Assembly: GCA_900696535.1 (NCBI GenBank)
Contig: CAADGM010000245.1
Location: 1 to 34,001, forward strand
Source: an uncultured Planctomycetota bacterium
GTDB lineage: Bacteria; Planctomycetota; Phycisphaerae; UBA1845; Fen-1342
Length of the DNA: 34,001 nucleotides
Direction of reading: 5' to 3'
Shown here: positions 31,773 to 34,001 of the stretch, one piece after another
Layout: the number at the start of each line of letters is the position of its first letter
Numbering within the stretch: position 1 is the first letter of the stretch
Translations under genes and position numbers: made by a program
The notes under the pieces: model-generated
Told to the model about the DNA's origin: nothing
Database searches by the model: none
Seen by the model: the letters and a program-made list of their open reading frames with translations, nothing else

Positions 31773-33676
31773 ACGGCTGCCTCTGCTGGGGACTTCGCTT
31801 CACGCGTCAGGAGCGGGAGGTCGAGCACGAACGTCGCGCCTTGGCCGGGTCCGGGGCTCGTCGCCTGGAGCGAGCCGCCCATTTCACGGGCCAGGTTGGC
31901 AGCGCTGTGCAGGCCGAACCCGTGCCCGTCGCGCCGCGTGGAGAAGCCGAACGTGAAGATCCGCTCGATGTTCTCCGGCGCGATGCCCATGCCGTTGTCG
32001 CTCACGCTGATCTGCACGCGCCGTCCGTCTTCGGCCTGCACGGCGGCGATCCGGACTGCGACGCGCGCGCCGTGCTCCTTGCCCGACAGGGCGTGCCTCG
32101 CGTTGCTCAGCAGGTTCACCAGGATCTGGAGGACCTTGTGCTTGTCGAGCAGGACGGGGCCGACCGGCTCGAAGTGACGCTCCAGCGTGATGTGCCGCTT
32201 GCCGAGCGATGCCGCCCCGAGCCCGAGCGCATGCTCGACCAACTCGGCCGGCTCGACGGGCTCGAGCAGGGACTGGCTCTTGCCGTGGACCTGCTGCATG
32301 GCCACGACACTTCGAATGTGGTCGATGGCCTCGCTGAGAATCTGCATCTCGCGTTGCATCTCGGCCTGCTCGGCCGACAGGCACTTGGCCAGCTCGGCCA
32401 GATATGCGGGCAGATGCCGTCCGCGTTCGTCGCGGGTGATGAACGCGCCGAGGTCCTCGCGGTGGGCGAGCATGAGGTCGGCTGCCTGGCTGAGCGTCGG
32501 CAGTTCGGAGGTCCGGAGTCGCTCGCTGACCAGGCTGGCCGATGTATTGACCGTGTTCAGCACGTTGCCGACGTTGTGCAGGACGTCGACGGCGACCTCC
32601 GCCATGCCGGCGTGTCGAGCTACCGCCAGCATCTGCGCGCGGCTCTCGGCCAGGCGGTCCACCATCGTGTCGAAGGCCCGCGCCAGGACGCCGATCTCGT
32701 CGCGGCTGCGCATGTTCAGCCGGGCCGTGAGGTCATCCTCCTCGCCAACGCGGGCGGCGTGCTCTGTCAGGCGCGTGAGCGGCTGCACGACGAGCAGCGC
32801 GAGCACAAACCACATCACGAGCGTCATCGCCGCGCCGCCGCCGACGGTCATCCATACGGCCGCGTGCGCCGCGTTCCGGCCGTGCGTCGTGATCGTCGGC
32901 GGCCGCTCGATCCGGATGAGCAGGGCGGGCTGCCCGTAGATGTCGCGGCGGAGGGTGTAGGCCCACAGAGGTGGCCCGGGCTCGACGGTCCAGTCACCCT
33001 GCCCCTGCGTGAGAATGTGGAGGGCGTCGCTCGCGTCCGGGGGGACGCTGTCGACGGGCCACAGCTCGAGCGCGACCCGGGTTCGCGCGGACAGCTCGGC
33101 AATGGCATCCGCGTCGAGCAGCCGACCCATGATGAGCGCCCCACGGATAGGGCCCTCGCCCTGGCTGGTGATGATCGGCCGGGACCCGACCAGCAGCGGA
33201 CCGAACTCGCTCGGCAGAATGCCCTCCACGTGTGAGTCCAGAGCGCTGTGCGAGGTGAGCACGTGTCCGGGGCGACACACAGCATTGAAGAGCGCCTCGG
33301 CGTCGAGGCGCTCGCCCTCGTCGTTGCGCACTTCACCCCACACCCGACTGCCCTCCAGGTCCACGATCAGGAGCAAGTTCAGCCGCAGGTTGCGGAAAGT
33401 CTCCGCCAGCAGGTTCTTGCTCTCGAACGCGCTGTTGCGGTCAATGACGTACTCGTACGTGTCGTCCCACGCGGCATAGTCGGCCGCAGCTTGGCTAAGG
33501 TGCTCACAGTCGCGCCGCAGGGCCTGCACACAGCGCGCGACGTCCTTGCTCGCCTCCTCGCGCTCGACCTTCTCGAAGCCTGGAAGCATGATGGCTCGCT
33601 GCACCAGGTAGCTCGTCAGCGCGAAGACTGCTGACACGGTCAGCACGAAGATCAGCACTTTCGACCGGAGCGACAT
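31769..33676 (-). CDS. Membrane sensor histidine kinase, CHASE4-HAMP type
   Basis: A 635-aa sensor kinase. A first membrane helix (residues 8-26) is followed by a periplasmic CHASE4-like domain (about 30-265, with DYAAWDDTYEYVIDRNSAF near 66-84). A second helix (273-298), HAMP, and a coiled linker follow. The phospho-acceptor region reads VAVDVLHNVGNVLNTVN with His367, the LHNVGN variant rather than HExxN. The ATPase domain has the N box (NLLSNARHAL, 521-530), DNGMGI (560) and GHGFGLH (584-590), all intact. The ATG at 33676 begins just before the first helix; an upstream extension of 28 codons is open but Arg-rich. The 3' end overlaps the REC-GGDEF-EAL gene by four bases, so the pair forms a two-component system that probably tunes cyclic-di-GMP. 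The ligand is unknown. Confidence 0.95.
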   Translation of the reverse strand: MSLRSKVLIFVLTVSAVFALTSYLVQRAIMLPGFEKVEREEASKDVARCVQALRRDCEHLSQAAADYAAWDDTYEYVIDRNSAFESKNLLAETFRNLRLNLLLIVDLEGSRVWGEVRNDEGERLDAEALFNAVCRPGHVLTSHSALDSHVEGILPSEFGPLLVGSRPIITSQGEGPIRGALIMGRLLDADAIAELSARTRVALELWPVDSVPPDASDALHILTQGQGDWTVEPGPPLWAYTLRRDIYGQPALLIRIERPPTITTHGRNAAHAAVWMTVGGGAAMTLVMWFVLALLVVQPLTRLTEHAARVGEEDDLTARLNMRSRDEIGVLARAFDTMVDRLAESRAQMLAVARHAGMAEVAVDVLHNVGNVLNTVNTSASLVSERLRTSELPTLSQAADLMLAHREDLGAFITRDERGRHLPAYLAELAKCLSAEQAEMQREMQILSEAIDHIRSVVAMQQVHGKSQSLLEPVEPAELVEHALGLGAASLGKRHITLERHFEPVGPVLLDKHKVLQILVNLLSNARHALSGKEHGARVAVRIAAVQAEDGRRVQISVSDNGMGIAPENIERIFTFGFSTRRDGHGFGLHSAANLAREMGGSLQATSPGPGQGATFVLDLPLLTREAKSPAEAAV

Positions 33677-34001
33677 CCGAGCGATCCTCGCGACCCGCGA
33701 CCAACTCCCAATCTGTCTCAGCGGCCAAGCCGACGGACGCCGCCGTGCCGCAGGTCGCAACAGACCGGCACGTGGCGACCGCCGCCGTAGGGGCGCACCG
33801 CGCCCGTTGTCTTATCGAGTGTTCTCCCGTCCGTGCCCGGTTCTGCCGGACGACCGCGTACCGTCCGATACGAGCGGCCCCGGTACTGGCCGGTATTGGC
33901 CAAGGTTGAGAGCGACCGGCAGGGGCGCGCCGTCGTCCGTCCGCATAGCGCGTGGCCGCAAAGAACGCGCGACAGCCGGGCGGCGATCGCGGCCGCGGCA
34001 C
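33677..34001. other. Region upstream of the kinase, no gene seen
   Basis: These 325 bases carry no convincing coding sequence on either strand; open frames there lack family features. The stretch probably holds the promoter for the kinase-regulator pair, but no clear -35/-10 pair was found. It contains the tandem repeat CGGTACTGGC-CGGTATTGGC at 33881-33900. Confidence 0.5.
33881..33900. repeat. Tandem 10-bp direct repeat upstream of the histidine kinase gene
   Basis: Two adjacent copies of CGGTAYTGGC differ at one base. A 10-bp period places both copies on the same face of the DNA helix, as in many response-regulator sites. The distance to the kinase start is about 205 bases. Confidence 0.45.

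Noticed and set aside
30414-32177. Plus-strand open frame of 587 codons opposite the REC-GGDEF-EAL and kinase genes
   Set aside because: The opposite strand encodes intact GGDEF, EAL and HATPase motifs; the antisense product shows no recognisable domain.
31841-33235. Plus-strand open frame of 464 codons opposite the histidine kinase
   Set aside because: It is a shadow of a clear kinase gene with all ATP-binding boxes.
33504-34001. Minus-strand open frame running off the right edge
   Set aside because: It overlaps the kinase N-terminus in another frame and translates to low-complexity Arg/Ala-rich sequence.
1-34001. CRISPR array, phage, transposon, toxin-antitoxin or other defence system
   Set aside because: No regularly spaced repeats, transposase, integrase, Cas or nuclease motifs were seen on either strand.

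Overview
The window looks like chromosome from a GC-rich, flagellated, diderm bacterium. Planctomycetota, probably class Phycisphaerae, is the best guess. The support is indirect: (i) flagellar L- and P-ring genes (flgH, flgI) imply an outer membrane; (ii) there is a very long GreA-type factor (about 746 aa) of the kind known from Chlamydiae; (iii) two multi-spanning membrane proteins carry CxxC zinc ribbons reading like CxxCGY...CxECG, a style common in Phycisphaerae; (iv) a FliW/CsrA module sits next to tandem flagellins. No rRNA or marker gene is present to settle the taxonomy.

Region 1 (1-11928, + strand) is a flagellar late-assembly cluster: flgA (5' cut by the window edge), flgH, flgI, a single-domain flgJ, a flgN-like chaperone, flgK, an unusually long flgL, fliW, csrA and two paralogous flagellins. 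flgA/flgH, flgJ/flgN and flgN/flgK overlap by four bases (ATGA), so the first part reads as one tightly coupled operon. After flgL the layout loosens. fliW is followed by a hairpin, csrA has its own -10-like box and a GGA-rich leader, and the first flagellin has a GGA-rich Shine-Dalgarno. A strong terminator and a sigma-28-like box separate the two flagellins. This fits homeostatic control of flagellin translation by CsrA, with FliW as CsrA antagonist.

Region 2 (12005-20043, - strand) is metabolic. In transcription order it holds carbamate kinase, a MmgE/PrpD-family dehydratase, citrate synthase, methylisocitrate lyase (PrpB), a second, shorter citrate/2-methylcitrate synthase, and a cardiolipin-synthase-type phospholipase D. 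PrpC-like, PrpD and PrpB together make a methylcitrate cycle for propionyl-CoA, interleaved with the TCA-entry citrate synthase. The gaps of 137-254 bp suggest several transcription units rather than one operon. Two of these genes (arcC, cls) have -10-like boxes 6-7 nt before the start codon and no clear Shine-Dalgarno, suggesting leaderless mRNAs.

Region 3 (20192-25291, + strand) holds a zinc-ribbon membrane protein with an 11-G homopolymer in its coding sequence, the long GreA-like factor, and an NhaD/ion-transporter-superfamily membrane protein. Region 4 (25307-28776, - strand) holds a secreted parallel beta-helix protein with a PA14-like C-terminus and an M29 aminopeptidase. A second zinc-ribbon membrane protein lies at 28999-29859 (+). 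Region 5 (29871-33676, - strand) is a CHASE4-HAMP histidine kinase, coupled by an ATGA overlap to a REC-GGDEF-EAL response regulator, probably linking an envelope signal to cyclic-di-GMP. The last 325 bases hold no convincing gene.

No tRNA, rRNA, transposase, integrase, CRISPR array or defence system was recognised. Everything here is readable as core or lineage-specific chromosome. The most unusual points are the long GreA, the triple-repeat FlgL, the cysteine-less FlgH, the CsrA/FliW leader architecture, the poly-G tracts around 20974-21162, and the palindrome on the arcC promoter. All assignments come from reading motifs; no database search was run.
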